This document shows, piece by piece, positions 1 to 5,832 of a stretch of DNA of 8,422 nucleotides. Location of the stretch: contig JAISEX010000008.1 of assembly GCA_031263875.1 (NCBI GenBank), positions 1-8,422 on the forward strand, given 5' to 3'. Position 1 is the stretch's first letter. Every line of letters starts with the position of its first letter. Origin of the DNA: Eubacteriales Family XIII. Incertae Sedis bacterium. GTDB lineage: Bacteria; Bacillota; Clostridia; Peptostreptococcales; Anaerovoracaceae. A program made the translations under genes and the position numbers. The notes beneath the pieces are model-generated. The model had not been told where the DNA came from. It saw nothing but the letters and a program-made list of their open reading frames with translations, and did no database searches.

Positions 1-54
1 AAGCTATACGAATAGCAAAATAGTGCGATGCAAGGAAATGAACAAATTGAAAAT

Positions 55-59
55 GGAGG
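55..59 (+). promoter_or_regulatory. Ribosome binding site of the secreted protease gene
   Basis: GGAGG lies 10 bases before the ATG at 70. This favours 70 over the upstream in-frame ATG at 28, which would place 14 polar residues ahead of the signal peptide and has no comparable site. Confidence 0.8.
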
Positions 60-69
60 TGAATTTAAT

Positions 70-648
70 ATGAACATAACGAGTAACGCAAGAAAGAGAA
101 TGCTTACATGTATATGTGCGGTAATATTGATTGTGGCGATGCTAGTAACAACCGAAGCAAGTTATGCTGCATCAAAGAATCTTAGTGTGACAAGAAGGCA
201 ACAAGCAGGTAACTATTGGTGCTGGGCTGCATGTGCTCAGATGATAGGATCATATAAAACCGGAAGCCTATCCGCTCAATCAACCATTGTAAGGTATGTG
301 AAAGGTAGCGCGGTTAATGAAGGTGCCACAGATGCAGAAGTAAGAAAAGCAATAAAATATGCGTGTGGAAAAACAACATATTCGCAATCAACACTTTCTT
401 TTATTGGTCACGAAGATAATATTGACAGTAATTTACCGTTAGTAGCTAAAATGAATTGGAATGGCGGAGGCGCTCATGTGGTTGTTGTGAGCGGATACAA
501 TTCATCTGCATCTGCAAAGACATTGAGGTTAATTGATCCGTGGGGAAGTGTTGCGACAAAATCGTATGCATATTCCAGTTTAGTGAATGGGACGTCCATT
601 GGATCAGGCACAGGTAAATATGTTACTACGTTTTATACTGCTGTGTGA
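70..648 (+). CDS. Secreted papain-like (C39-like) cysteine protease
   Basis: This 192-residue protein is predicted to be exported and to act as a thiol peptidase outside the cell. Residues 8-33 form a signal peptide: a basic start (RKR), a hydrophobic core, and a likely cleavage after SYA at 33. The mature protein opens with a papain-fold active site: Gln45 as oxyanion residue and Cys51 as nucleophile within NYWCWAA. His136 follows in GGGAHVVVVSGY, and Asp156 in LIDPW completes the triad. The small size and WCWAA context fit bacterial papain-like/C39-like peptidases rather than the transporter-fused C39 domains. The start is set by the GGAGG site. The next gene follows after a 50-base gap, so the two may be co-transcribed; the promoter lies before the window. 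The substrate is unknown. The neighbouring exported membrane protein is a candidate partner, by inference only. Confidence 0.88.
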   Translation: MNITSNARKRMLTCICAVILIVAMLVTTEASYAASKNLSVTRRQQAGNYWCWAACAQMIGSYKTGSLSAQSTIVRYVKGSAVNEGATDAEVRKAIKYACGKTTYSQSTLSFIGHEDNIDSNLPLVAKMNWNGGGAHVVVVSGYNSSASAKTLRLIDPWGSVATKSYAYSSLVNGTSIGSGTGKYVTTFYTAV

Positions 649-686
649 GAAAATTGCTTCCTGTCTGAATATAAATGTTTGCAAAA

Positions 687-691
687 AGGAG
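687..691 (+). promoter_or_regulatory. Ribosome binding site of the exported membrane protein gene
   Basis: AGGAG lies 7 bases before the ATG at 699. It selects that codon over the in-frame ATG at 675, which would add MFAKRSDI in front of a clean signal peptide. Confidence 0.75.
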
Positions 692-698
692 TGACATC

Positions 699-1640
699 AT
701 GAAAAAACATAATAAATATGTCAGTATTGTCATTATCGCCATATCACTGTTTTTAACCACATCTTTTTCTTTTGCTGACAGTAGTTCAAGTAAAAATGTC
801 GATATGTTTCCCTCGGGTTTCGATAAAGAATATGTGATAAATGATATGGTGAATTGGCTGAACGATACATACCGAGGCGATGAAGGTATTACAACAACAA
901 AAAAGGACATTGATTTATCTAAGGCTTATAAAATATATGTTGATACAGATATATTCACACTGAAATCAAATAAATATGATGATATTGTTGCTGCATTAGA
1001 GAAGGGAACATATTTCTATTTTGTACCTATATTTGATAAGGATGCGACATATCTGGTCAATGTCCAATATTATAAACCGTTAAGTGCAGATGCAAAAAAG
1101 ATATTAACAGAAGAAGAAATTGCAGATTATAATAGTAAGGTTGGCAAATGGGCTGTTGTTGGCATAGATCAATACGATGATGAAAGTCCATTTCGAGATT
1201 ATTATACAACCGCGGCAAAGGCAACCGGAAACAATAAGGAGAAACCATTGCTCATAGGAAGTTTGCCATATTTTAGAGATGTTGTAGCACTTTATTCCGA
1301 CGGTAATGGTAATGCAGGTAGTATTGTGCCGATCATTCCGGAACTCATGGAGACAGAGCTTCTTGGGTTAAATGTCGCAGAAAAAAGCAAAGCATATCAG
1401 TATGGTGATATTAAAGAGAAGGTTGCATACGCAAAAAAAATTGACCCTGATAGGAATGAAAATCTGATTGGAGGCTCATCTGGCATCAATGAAACGCCGA
1501 ACAGAGAACTCGATAACGCGTCCGGTTTACCGCTTGTAAAAACGATCGGTTTTGTTATTGTTGGAATCGCTTTAATTTCTGTAGCAGTCGTACTGATATT
1601 AATACGCCGTGGGCGAAAGATGCAAATGGGAAAAGAGTGA
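699..1640 (+). CDS. Exported single-pass membrane protein of unknown function
   Basis: I do not recognise the family of this 313-residue protein. It has a standard signal peptide (residues 1-26: MKKHNK, hydrophobic core, SFA before the cut). A polar extracytoplasmic region of about 250 residues follows, rich in Asp, Lys and Tyr. A single hydrophobic helix lies at about 281-302, followed by the basic stop-transfer stretch RRGRK. This predicts a type I topology with the bulk of the protein outside the cell. No enzyme motif was seen. It sits between a secreted protease and two small genes and has the same AT-rich codon use, which suggests a common origin and perhaps a common operon. Oddity: its last dozen codons overlap, in another frame, a stretch that reads like the inside of a PVVADP-type protein. 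Its native C-terminus may therefore have been replaced by recombination just after the membrane helix. Confidence 0.8.
   Translation: MKKHNKYVSIVIIAISLFLTTSFSFADSSSSKNVDMFPSGFDKEYVINDMVNWLNDTYRGDEGITTTKKDIDLSKAYKIYVDTDIFTLKSNKYDDIVAALEKGTYFYFVPIFDKDATYLVNVQYYKPLSADAKKILTEEEIADYNSKVGKWAVVGIDQYDDESPFRDYYTTAAKATGNNKEKPLLIGSLPYFRDVVALYSDGNGNAGSIVPIIPELMETELLGLNVAEKSKAYQYGDIKEKVAYAKKIDPDRNENLIGGSSGINETPNRELDNASGLPLVKTIGFVIVGIALISVAVVLILIRRGRKMQMGKE
1595..1636 (+). other. Out-of-frame upstream extension of the PVVADP gene remnant
   Basis: In the frame of the following gene, these bases read DINTPWAKDANGKR with no stop and no usable start codon. From memory of the family, a PWAxDANGxxV stretch normally sits directly before the YxxxGNTxxQxVDF...FPVVADP segment of PVVADP-type proteins. 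The stretch therefore looks like authentic protein sequence now buried under the 3' end of the upstream gene in another frame. The frame is open back to a stop at 1514-1516, but the residues before about 1590 do not look like protein of this family. This points to a junction near 1590. The family identification is from memory and was not searched. Confidence 0.55.
1628..1634 (+). promoter_or_regulatory. Possible -1 frameshift heptamer G GGA AAA
   Basis: In the frame of the upstream gene the heptamer reads G-GGA-AAA, which fits the X-XXY-YYZ pattern for -1 slippage. It lies two codons before the TGA at 1638-1640. A -1 slip here enters exactly the frame of the next gene and would append 92 residues, starting with Arg then VNTRYTI. 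I saw no strong downstream stem or upstream Shine-Dalgarno-like stimulator. GGG AAA may simply encode Gly-Lys in the remnant, so the case for real frameshifting is weak. Confidence 0.22.
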
Positions 1641-1912
1641 ATACACGATACACCATACACGGAAACACAATTAAACAAATTGTTGATTTTGATGAAGATA
1701 CAGCATTTCCGGTTGTGGCAGATCCCGAATTATGGGATGATGTGAAATGTGCTGCGGCTTTGGTATTATGCGGAATAGGCGCCACTGCGACAGCGAAACT
1801 GGCTGTAAGGCTTGTAAAAAATGCAGGTTCTGTGGCTAAAGCAGTAAAAGCAATGTATAAAGTTATAAAGATGAGAGAATTTCATGAAACGATCAAAGCG
1901 TTGGTTTACTAA
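1637..1912 (+). CDS. Short PVVADP-motif protein, probably the C-terminal remnant of a larger gene
   Basis: The first start codon in this frame is GTG at 1637, which overlaps the TGA of the previous gene as GTGA, so translation could be coupled to it. The 91-residue product begins with YTIHGN, QIVDF and AFPVVADPELWDD (residues 23-35). It continues with a Cys/Ala-rich, weakly hydrophobic helix (about 38-56) and a basic helical tail. In the proteins I recall with a PVVADP motif, it lies inside a longer secreted polypeptide, after a PWAxDANG stretch. Here that stretch is present in frame but upstream of any start codon (1595-1636). The gene therefore has no signal peptide and is most likely a 3' fragment. 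A coupled, still translated small protein is the alternative. Its role is unknown. The downstream gene overlaps its end by 29 bases. Confidence 0.55.
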   Translation: MNTRYTIHGNTIKQIVDFDEDTAFPVVADPELWDDVKCAAALVLCGIGATATAKLAVRLVKNAGSVAKAVKAMYKVIKMREFHETIKALVY

Positions 1913-2201
1913 AATAACAAGCATTATTGTAGGAATAATAGTTACGATTCTTCTCTTATACTTGTTTGACTTTCTGCATGGTTTATCGGATTTTATTCAT
2001 GATAAATATCCAAAATTTGAATTTGTATGGACTATGACGAGAATAGGATTGGTTTTAATACTTGCCGGCATATTTATTAAGGATGTTATTGAAAGATTGA
2101 AAACGCAGGAAAGCGAAAGGGGAGAAATCAAACCTATCATGATAGAAGGCGCGTGTGTTGTTATCGGAATTGCGGCAACAGTAAAATATTTCATAACGTG
2201 A
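1884..2201 (+). CDS. Small membrane protein with three predicted helices, function unknown
   Basis: This 105-residue protein begins with a basic N-terminus (MKRSKRW), which suggests a cytoplasmic start. Hydrophobic helices lie at about 11-31, 48-66 and 85-104. A charged loop (about 67-83: KDVIERL...ESERGEIK) separates the second and third. The ATG at 1884 overlaps the previous gene by 29 bases; a weak GAGAG at 1873-1877 may serve as ribosome binding site. No family was recognised. It is the last gene of the AT-rich cassette, with an intrinsic terminator about 40 bases beyond its stop codon. The position directly behind the PVVADP fragment could mean it partnered the intact version of that gene, but this is speculation. 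Confidence 0.65.
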   Translation: MKRSKRWFTKITSIIVGIIVTILLLYLFDFLHGLSDFIHDKYPKFEFVWTMTRIGLVLILAGIFIKDVIERLKTQESERGEIKPIMIEGACVVIGIAATVKYFIT

Positions 2202-2238
2202 AACACGTCAATGCAAGTTCCGTAGCATAGTTGTTATT

Positions 2239-2278
2239 ACCCGCGACAGAGATACTCAGTTCCTTGTCGCGGGTTTTT
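2239..2278 (+). terminator. Rho-independent terminator of the AT-rich cassette
   Basis: A perfect 10-base stem (ACCCGCGACA at 2239-2248 with TGTCGCGGGT at 2265-2274) encloses a 16-base loop and runs straight into TTTTT. It ends transcription of the 70-2201 genes and marks the edge of the AT-rich DNA. Confidence 0.9.
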
Positions 2279-2432
2279 GGGGAAAAGCATTCTTTTGTTT
2301 GGGCGGCGCCTGGCGCTTTACCCTGTAGCTGCTGCGCTCGCGATATGCCGCTTGATTTTTGTGCAAGTTTCGATTGTGGTAGGAGCATGAGGACGGCGGC
2401 ATAATGAGAATGCCCACGCGGTGTTTGTTTCT

Positions 2433-2466
2433 CGTCCCGTTTGTTGCTGTGGGATAAAGCGGGACG
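2433..2466. repeat. Inverted repeat CGTCCCG / CGGGACG
   Basis: The arms at 2433-2439 and 2460-2466 are perfect over 7 bases. They extend by TTT/AAA across a one-base bulge. No T-run follows, so it is not a terminator in the usual sense. Confidence 0.5.
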
Positions 2467-2539
2467 CCGGAGGAAGGATGGGCGTATGGTTTACCGTGCC
2501 CGCACAGGGGAGCGGCTTGGGACGGTAATGGCCATTTTA

Positions 2540-2572
2540 GCGGGACGGCACGGAATGGCGCGTATGTCCCGC
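2540..2572. repeat. Inverted repeat GCGGGAC / GTCCCGC
   Basis: The 7-base arms at 2540-2546 and 2566-2572 are perfect, with a 19-base loop. They share the CGGGAC core with the inverted repeat at 2433-2466. No poly-T tail follows. Confidence 0.5.
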
Positions 2573-2644
2573 GCAAGGGATAGCAGCGGTATACTTTTTC
2601 GCCGCAGGTGAAAAAGATACAAGCGGATAGCCCGGTGGGGCCCC

Positions 2645-2706
2645 GCCCCATGCGCCCCAAAAGGATACCTCGATCGGAGGGATTCCGGGGCGGGGCCCGG
2701 AATGAC
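2645..2706. repeat. Dispersed intergenic repeat, copy 1
   Basis: The first 31 bases, starting GCCCCATGCGCCCCAAA, match the copy at 8241-8271 at 28 of 31 positions. The last 11 bases (CCCGGAATGAC) match perfectly. The middle differs: here it completes a hairpin ATTCCGGG/CCCGGAAT (2682-2703), while the second copy lacks the left arm. Both copies are intergenic and lie upstream of a TGnTATAAT promoter. Confidence 0.75.
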
Positions 2707-2804
2707 AGACGAGGGCGCGAACGTTGCGGATCGCGCTCACTGCGTTTGCTGTCCGCGGGTGACAGACGAGAGCGCGGGGATTGCGGGGCGGGGCCCGCAA
2801 TGAC
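2682..2804. repeat. Cluster of short hairpin repeats each followed by TGAC
   Basis: There are three stem-loops in tandem. The first is ATTCCGGG/CCCGGAAT (2682-2703) and the last is ATTGCGGG/CCCGCAAT (2780-2801). They share the loop GCGGGG and differ by one base in each arm, so that pairing is kept. Between them lies a weaker GCGGA/TCCGC stem (2726-2756). TGACAGACGAGGGCGCG at 2703-2719 recurs at 2760-2776 with one mismatch. The modular structure resembles REP/BIME-type elements, though I cannot name a family. Confidence 0.7.
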
Positions 2805-2815
2805 GGGCGGCGGCA

Positions 2816-2824
2816 TGGTATAAT
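2816..2824 (+). promoter_or_regulatory. Extended -10 promoter of the polysaccharide operon
   Basis: TGGTATAAT is a perfect TGn extended -10. It lies 34 bases before the ATG at 2859, which leaves a short leader that includes the ribosome binding site. I saw no good -35 at normal spacing; the region there is the last hairpin repeat (2780-2801). Confidence 0.72.
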
Positions 2825-2846
2825 GGATTCGGAATTCCTGCACATG

Positions 2847-2851
2847 GGAGG
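2847..2851 (+). promoter_or_regulatory. Ribosome binding site of the cytidylyltransferase gene
   Basis: GGAGG lies 7 bases before the ATG at 2859. It fixes this start rather than the in-frame ATG at 2781, which lies inside a hairpin repeat and upstream of the promoter. Confidence 0.85.
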
Positions 2852-2858
2852 TGAATTC

Positions 2859-3611
2859 ATGAATATTGCAATTCTCTTTGCGGGGGGCGTCGGTCGCCGC
2901 ATGGGATCATACCGGTCAACGCCGAAGCAGTTTATCGAGGTGGACGATAAGCCCATTATTATCTACACGCTCGAATATTTTCAGGCGCACCGGGATATCG
3001 ACGCTATCTATATCGCGTGCGTCAGCGACTGGATCGACCATTTGGAGAAGCTGGTCGGGCGGTGGGAGATCACGAAGGTGCGGCGCATCGTCGCGGGCGG
3101 CGAAACGGCGCAGCACAGCATCTACAACGCGCTGACGGCGGCTCGCGAGGAATGCGGGGGCGACAGTATCGCGCTGATACACGACGGCGTCCGGCCGTTT
3201 ATTACGGGGCGGCTGATCTCGGATGTGATCGAGTCGGTGAAGAAATTCGGGAGCGCTATCACGTGCACGCCGAGCTATGAGACGGTGATAATCAGCATGG
3301 ATGAGCAGAATATCGCCTCTGTCCCGCCGCGGAAGAATATGCATTCCGCGCAGGCGCCGCAGGCGTTCCCGCTCGACGATATTATCGCGGCGCATAATGA
3401 GATACGGAAGATAAACCCGGCGTATGAGGATGTGGTGGACGCGTGCACCATCTATCACCAGCTCGGGCGGAAGATCCATATGGTCGCGGGCAACCGGGGC
3501 AATATCAAGATAACGCGGCCGGAGGACGTCTATATGCTGAAGGGGCTGTTTGAATACCGGCGCGGCGAGGAGATCCTCGGCATTACGCTTTTGGAAACCG
3601 GCGATGAATAG
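2859..3611 (+). CDS. IspD/TarI-family cytidylyltransferase
   Basis: This 250-residue enzyme belongs to the family that couples CTP to a sugar-alcohol phosphate, releasing pyrophosphate and giving a CDP-activated compound. The N-terminal nucleotide-binding loop is AGGVGRRM (8-15), followed by PKQF (22-25). GGETAQHSIYNAL (80-92) and HDGVRPF (108-114) are in the expected order. Arg158 with AQAPQAF (164-170) and GNRGNIKITRPEDV (211-224) complete the family pattern. The length is close to the family norm. HDGVRPF and AGGVG are closer to what I recall of TarI (ribitol-5-phosphate) than to IspD of isoprenoid synthesis. The operon context with a CDP-glycerol-type transferase also argues for cell-surface polymer work. 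No TarJ dehydrogenase gene is adjacent, so the substrate (ribitol, glycerol or another polyol phosphate) is open. It overlaps the next gene by 8 bases. Confidence 0.88.
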   Translation: MNIAILFAGGVGRRMGSYRSTPKQFIEVDDKPIIIYTLEYFQAHRDIDAIYIACVSDWIDHLEKLVGRWEITKVRRIVAGGETAQHSIYNALTAAREECGGDSIALIHDGVRPFITGRLISDVIESVKKFGSAITCTPSYETVIISMDEQNIASVPPRKNMHSAQAPQAFPLDDIIAAHNEIRKINPAYEDVVDACTIYHQLGRKIHMVAGNRGNIKITRPEDVYMLKGLFEYRRGEEILGITLLETGDE

Positions 3612-4680
3612 GATCGTAAGGGAGGACGTCGGCCGGCTGCTCACGCGTGAGTACGATACGGGCGGATTGAACGGGGCGACGGTTTTGATCGCGGGCGCGA
3701 ACAGCCAGATCGCGCGGTTTCTGACCTATCTGCTGATCGAACTCAGCGACAGGCGAAACCTCGGTATGCGCTTTGTCCTGCTTGCGCGGGACGGCGAAAA
3801 AGCGGCGGCGAACTTTGCGGATTACCGCGGCAGGGAGGACGTGACGCTGATCGCGCAGGATATCGCGGAGCCGCTGCGGTATGAGGGGACGGCCGACGTT
3901 ATCTTCCATTCGGGCGGTTCGTCGAGTCCGTACCACTACCTTCATGATCCCGTCGGGATCGTCAAGGCGAACGCGCTCGGGACGATCAACGTGCTCGATT
4001 ACGCGGCGCGGCATGCGGTGAAGCATGTCGTCTTTGCGTCGTCGCGCGAGGTCTACGGCGACGTTCGGCCCGGAACGGCGTTTATCCGCGAAGAGGATTG
4101 CGGCGTGTTCGACCATATGAAACAGCGGAATTGTTATCCCGAAAGCAAGCGGCTTGCGGAAAGCGCTTTTGCCGCCTATGCCGCGCAGTACGGCGTTCCG
4201 TATTCGATACTGCGCATCGCCAGCGTTTACGGCCCGGGCATGATAGTGAAAAATGACGGCAGGGCGATCGCGGATATCGTCGCGGCGGCGGCGGACCGGC
4301 GCGATATCGTGCTGACCGGCCCCGGAACGGTGGTGCGCGGGTACTGTTACATTTCCGATATCGCGGACGGGATTCTGCGCGTAATGAGCTCGCCCGCAAA
4401 AAATCAGATTTATAATCTTTCCAACGAAACGGAGCTGATGCCGCTTCGGGACATCGCGTCGCTGGCGGCGGGGCTTTTCCCGGAGCGAAATATCGGCGTG
4501 GTGTACGCGGATCCCGGCGACGCGCCGCTGAAAGGCGCGTACAGCGCGGCCGCGTTCGTGCCGATGGATACGTCGAAAATAGAAAATCTCGGCTGGAAAC
4601 CCGCGGTAAAACTGGCCGACGGCCTGCGGCGGACGATCGTTTCGTATGATGAGGACAGGCAGGTAATAACGCCGGTATGA
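3604..4680 (+). CDS. NAD-dependent epimerase/dehydratase (extended SDR)
   Basis: This 358-residue extended SDR is expected to use NAD(P) to oxidise and rearrange a nucleotide-linked sugar or polyol. The Rossmann loop follows a beta strand at VLIAGANSQIA (27-37). It has the first Gly (31), but Ser34 and Ala37 replace the later glycines of the classical GxxGxxG. A stretch typical of the fold, NALGTINVLDYA, follows before ASSREVYGD (145-153), where Ser147 is the likely catalytic hydroxyl. YPESK (178-182) gives the Tyr/Lys pair. The SxEVYG form keeps the Glu of sugar 4,6-dehydratases and UDP-xylose synthases, so the reaction may be dehydration or decarboxylation rather than simple epimerisation. 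The substrate is unknown. The ATG at 3604 overlaps the preceding stop by 8 bases; a longer reading from 3550 would run deep into the cytidylyltransferase gene and is unlikely. The 3' end overlaps the next gene by 4 bases. Confidence 0.87.
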   Translation: MNRIVREDVGRLLTREYDTGGLNGATVLIAGANSQIARFLTYLLIELSDRRNLGMRFVLLARDGEKAAANFADYRGREDVTLIAQDIAEPLRYEGTADVIFHSGGSSSPYHYLHDPVGIVKANALGTINVLDYAARHAVKHVVFASSREVYGDVRPGTAFIREEDCGVFDHMKQRNCYPESKRLAESAFAAYAAQYGVPYSILRIASVYGPGMIVKNDGRAIADIVAAAADRRDIVLTGPGTVVRGYCYISDIADGILRVMSSPAKNQIYNLSNETELMPLRDIASLAAGLFPERNIGVVYADPGDAPLKGAYSAAAFVPMDTSKIENLGWKPAVKLADGLRRTIVSYDEDRQVITPV

Positions 4681-5825
4681 GATTCGTGGTGTGGATAGCC
4701 GAAGCAGGTATGCGTTTCATCTATTTTTTTATGAAACTGCGGCCCGTGAAAGATAATATCGTGATGATAAGCCGGCAGAGCGATGATGTTCCGCTGGATT
4801 TTCGGCTACTTTGTGACGCGCTAAAAATCGCGGCGCCGGAATATAAGGTCGAAATTCTCGCGAAGAAACTTGGGTCGGGTCTGCGCGGGGCGGTTCGGTA
4901 TTTGCCGCATATGCTGCGCCAGATGAGCGCCATCGCGCGCGCGCGCGTCGTCGTTCTCGATTCCTACTCTATTGCCGTCAGTCTGCTGAAACACCGGCGG
5001 GGTCTGCGCGTAATACAGATCTGGCACGCGATCGGTTTGCTGAAAAAGGCGGGATATGCCGCGGTCGGCGGCGAGGAAGGGCGCGACGCCGGGCTTGCGC
5101 GTCTGATGCGTATGCATGAAAATTACGATTATATCTGCGCGAGTTCGGACGCGTGCCGGCTGGGTATTGCGGAAGTGTTCGGCTATGACGAGGCGCGGGT
5201 GGTCGTAAAGGTGTTGCCGCGAGCGGATTATCTGCGCGATAACCGCGTGAGAGGTGAGGCGCGCGCCCGGTTTGCGCAGGCGTATCCGGAGCTTGCGGCG
5301 GGGGGCCGGAAGAAAATACTCTACGCGCCCACGCATCGGCGCAGCGCGAACGGGGAATTGCAGAGGAACCTTGCGCAGCTTGCGGACGCTTTTGATTTTA
5401 CAAAATATGATCTGATCGTGTCGCCGCATCCCCTGTCGGAGATATCGCTTGACAGAAAGGGCGGGTGGTTCCCGCGCGGGTTTTCGAGCCTCGAGCTCGC
5501 GATGTGCTGCGACGCCGTCGTTATCGACTATTCGTCGATACTGTTTGAAGTCGCGATACTCGGCGTGCCGCTGTATTTTTTCACCTACGATCTCGACGCG
5601 TATCTCGCGGATCCGGGATTTTTTATCGATTTTGCCGGTGAAGTCCCCGGAAATAAGCGGGTGACGGCGGCCGAGGTGGTAGCGGATATCGAAGCCGAAA
5701 CCTATGACGCCGGTACGATGCGCGCTTTTCTTGAGAAATATGTGGATATAGATGATCCGCATTGCGCGAAGACCTTGGCTGAGTTTGTGGCGAAGGCCGG
5801 GGCGAAAGCCGGATCCGATGCATGA
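4677..5825 (+). CDS. CDP-glycerol glycerophosphotransferase family protein
   Basis: This 382-residue protein resembles the TagB/TagF/TarF transferases, which move a phospho-polyol unit from a CDP carrier to a surface-polymer acceptor at the inner face of the membrane. The family signature is visible in order: QIWHAIGLLKKAG around His117, YAPTHR (216-221), SPHPLSE around His251, and VIDYSSILFE from Asp284, then GVPLYFFTYDLDAY (296-309). The two His residues and the DYSS motif are the usual active-site elements. The N-terminus is slightly hydrophobic (about 1-20) and may aid membrane association. No extra glycosyltransferase domain is fused. ATG overlaps the previous stop as ATGA, so translation is likely coupled. 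With the two upstream genes it suggests synthesis and transfer of a CDP-linked unit into a teichoic-acid-like or capsular polymer. Acceptor and donor are not determined by the sequence. Confidence 0.88.
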   Translation: MRFVVWIAEAGMRFIYFFMKLRPVKDNIVMISRQSDDVPLDFRLLCDALKIAAPEYKVEILAKKLGSGLRGAVRYLPHMLRQMSAIARARVVVLDSYSIAVSLLKHRRGLRVIQIWHAIGLLKKAGYAAVGGEEGRDAGLARLMRMHENYDYICASSDACRLGIAEVFGYDEARVVVKVLPRADYLRDNRVRGEARARFAQAYPELAAGGRKKILYAPTHRRSANGELQRNLAQLADAFDFTKYDLIVSPHPLSEISLDRKGGWFPRGFSSLELAMCCDAVVIDYSSILFEVAILGVPLYFFTYDLDAYLADPGFFIDFAGEVPGNKRVTAAEVVADIEAETYDAGTMRAFLEKYVDIDDPHCAKTLAEFVAKAGAKAGSDA

Positions 5826-5832
5826 TTATTTT

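Larger units (their letters stand above)
2279..2815. other. GC-rich non-coding region with inverted and hairpin repeats
   Basis: I find no convincing gene here on either strand. Open frames on both strands lack ribosome binding sites, and their translations are rich in Pro, Arg and Gly with no recognisable domain. What is present is structure: inverted repeats built on CGGGAC (2433-2466 and 2540-2572), a 7-base stem CTTTTTC/GAAAAAG with a 9-base loop (2594-2616), and the hairpin repeat cluster from 2645 onward. The stretch separates the AT-rich cassette from the polysaccharide operon and may hold the remains of small mobile or REP-like elements. Confidence 0.6.

Noticed and set aside
28..69. 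Start of the protease gene at ATG 28
   Set aside because: It has no ribosome binding site and adds a polar leader before the signal peptide; ATG 70 has GGAGG at proper spacing.
2196..2208. ACGTG-AAA-CACGT inverted repeat at the stop codon of the 1884-2201 gene
   Set aside because: A 5-base arm is too short to stand out, and the strong terminator 30 bases on explains the transcript end.
2687..2804. CRISPR array
   Set aside because: The repeats are few, of unequal spacing and self-complementary, with related rather than unique sequence between them; no cas gene is present.
2256..2956. Two long minus-strand open frames (2256-2843 and 2537-2956) across the GC-rich gap
   Set aside because: They run through hairpin repeats and, for the second, into the cytidylyltransferase gene. 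The translations are Pro/Arg-rich with repeat-derived patterns, no domain and no ribosome binding site.
2859..3611. Naming the cytidylyltransferase ispD (isoprenoid pathway)
   Set aside because: The motifs fit both branches of the family, but HDGVRPF and the operon with a CDP-glycerol-type transferase point to surface polymer synthesis. The symbol was left blank.
4821..5762. Minus-strand open frame of 313 codons opposite the glycerophosphotransferase gene
   Set aside because: It lies entirely inside a gene with clear family motifs, is rich in Arg and His as expected from the reverse of GC-rich codons, and shows no domain.
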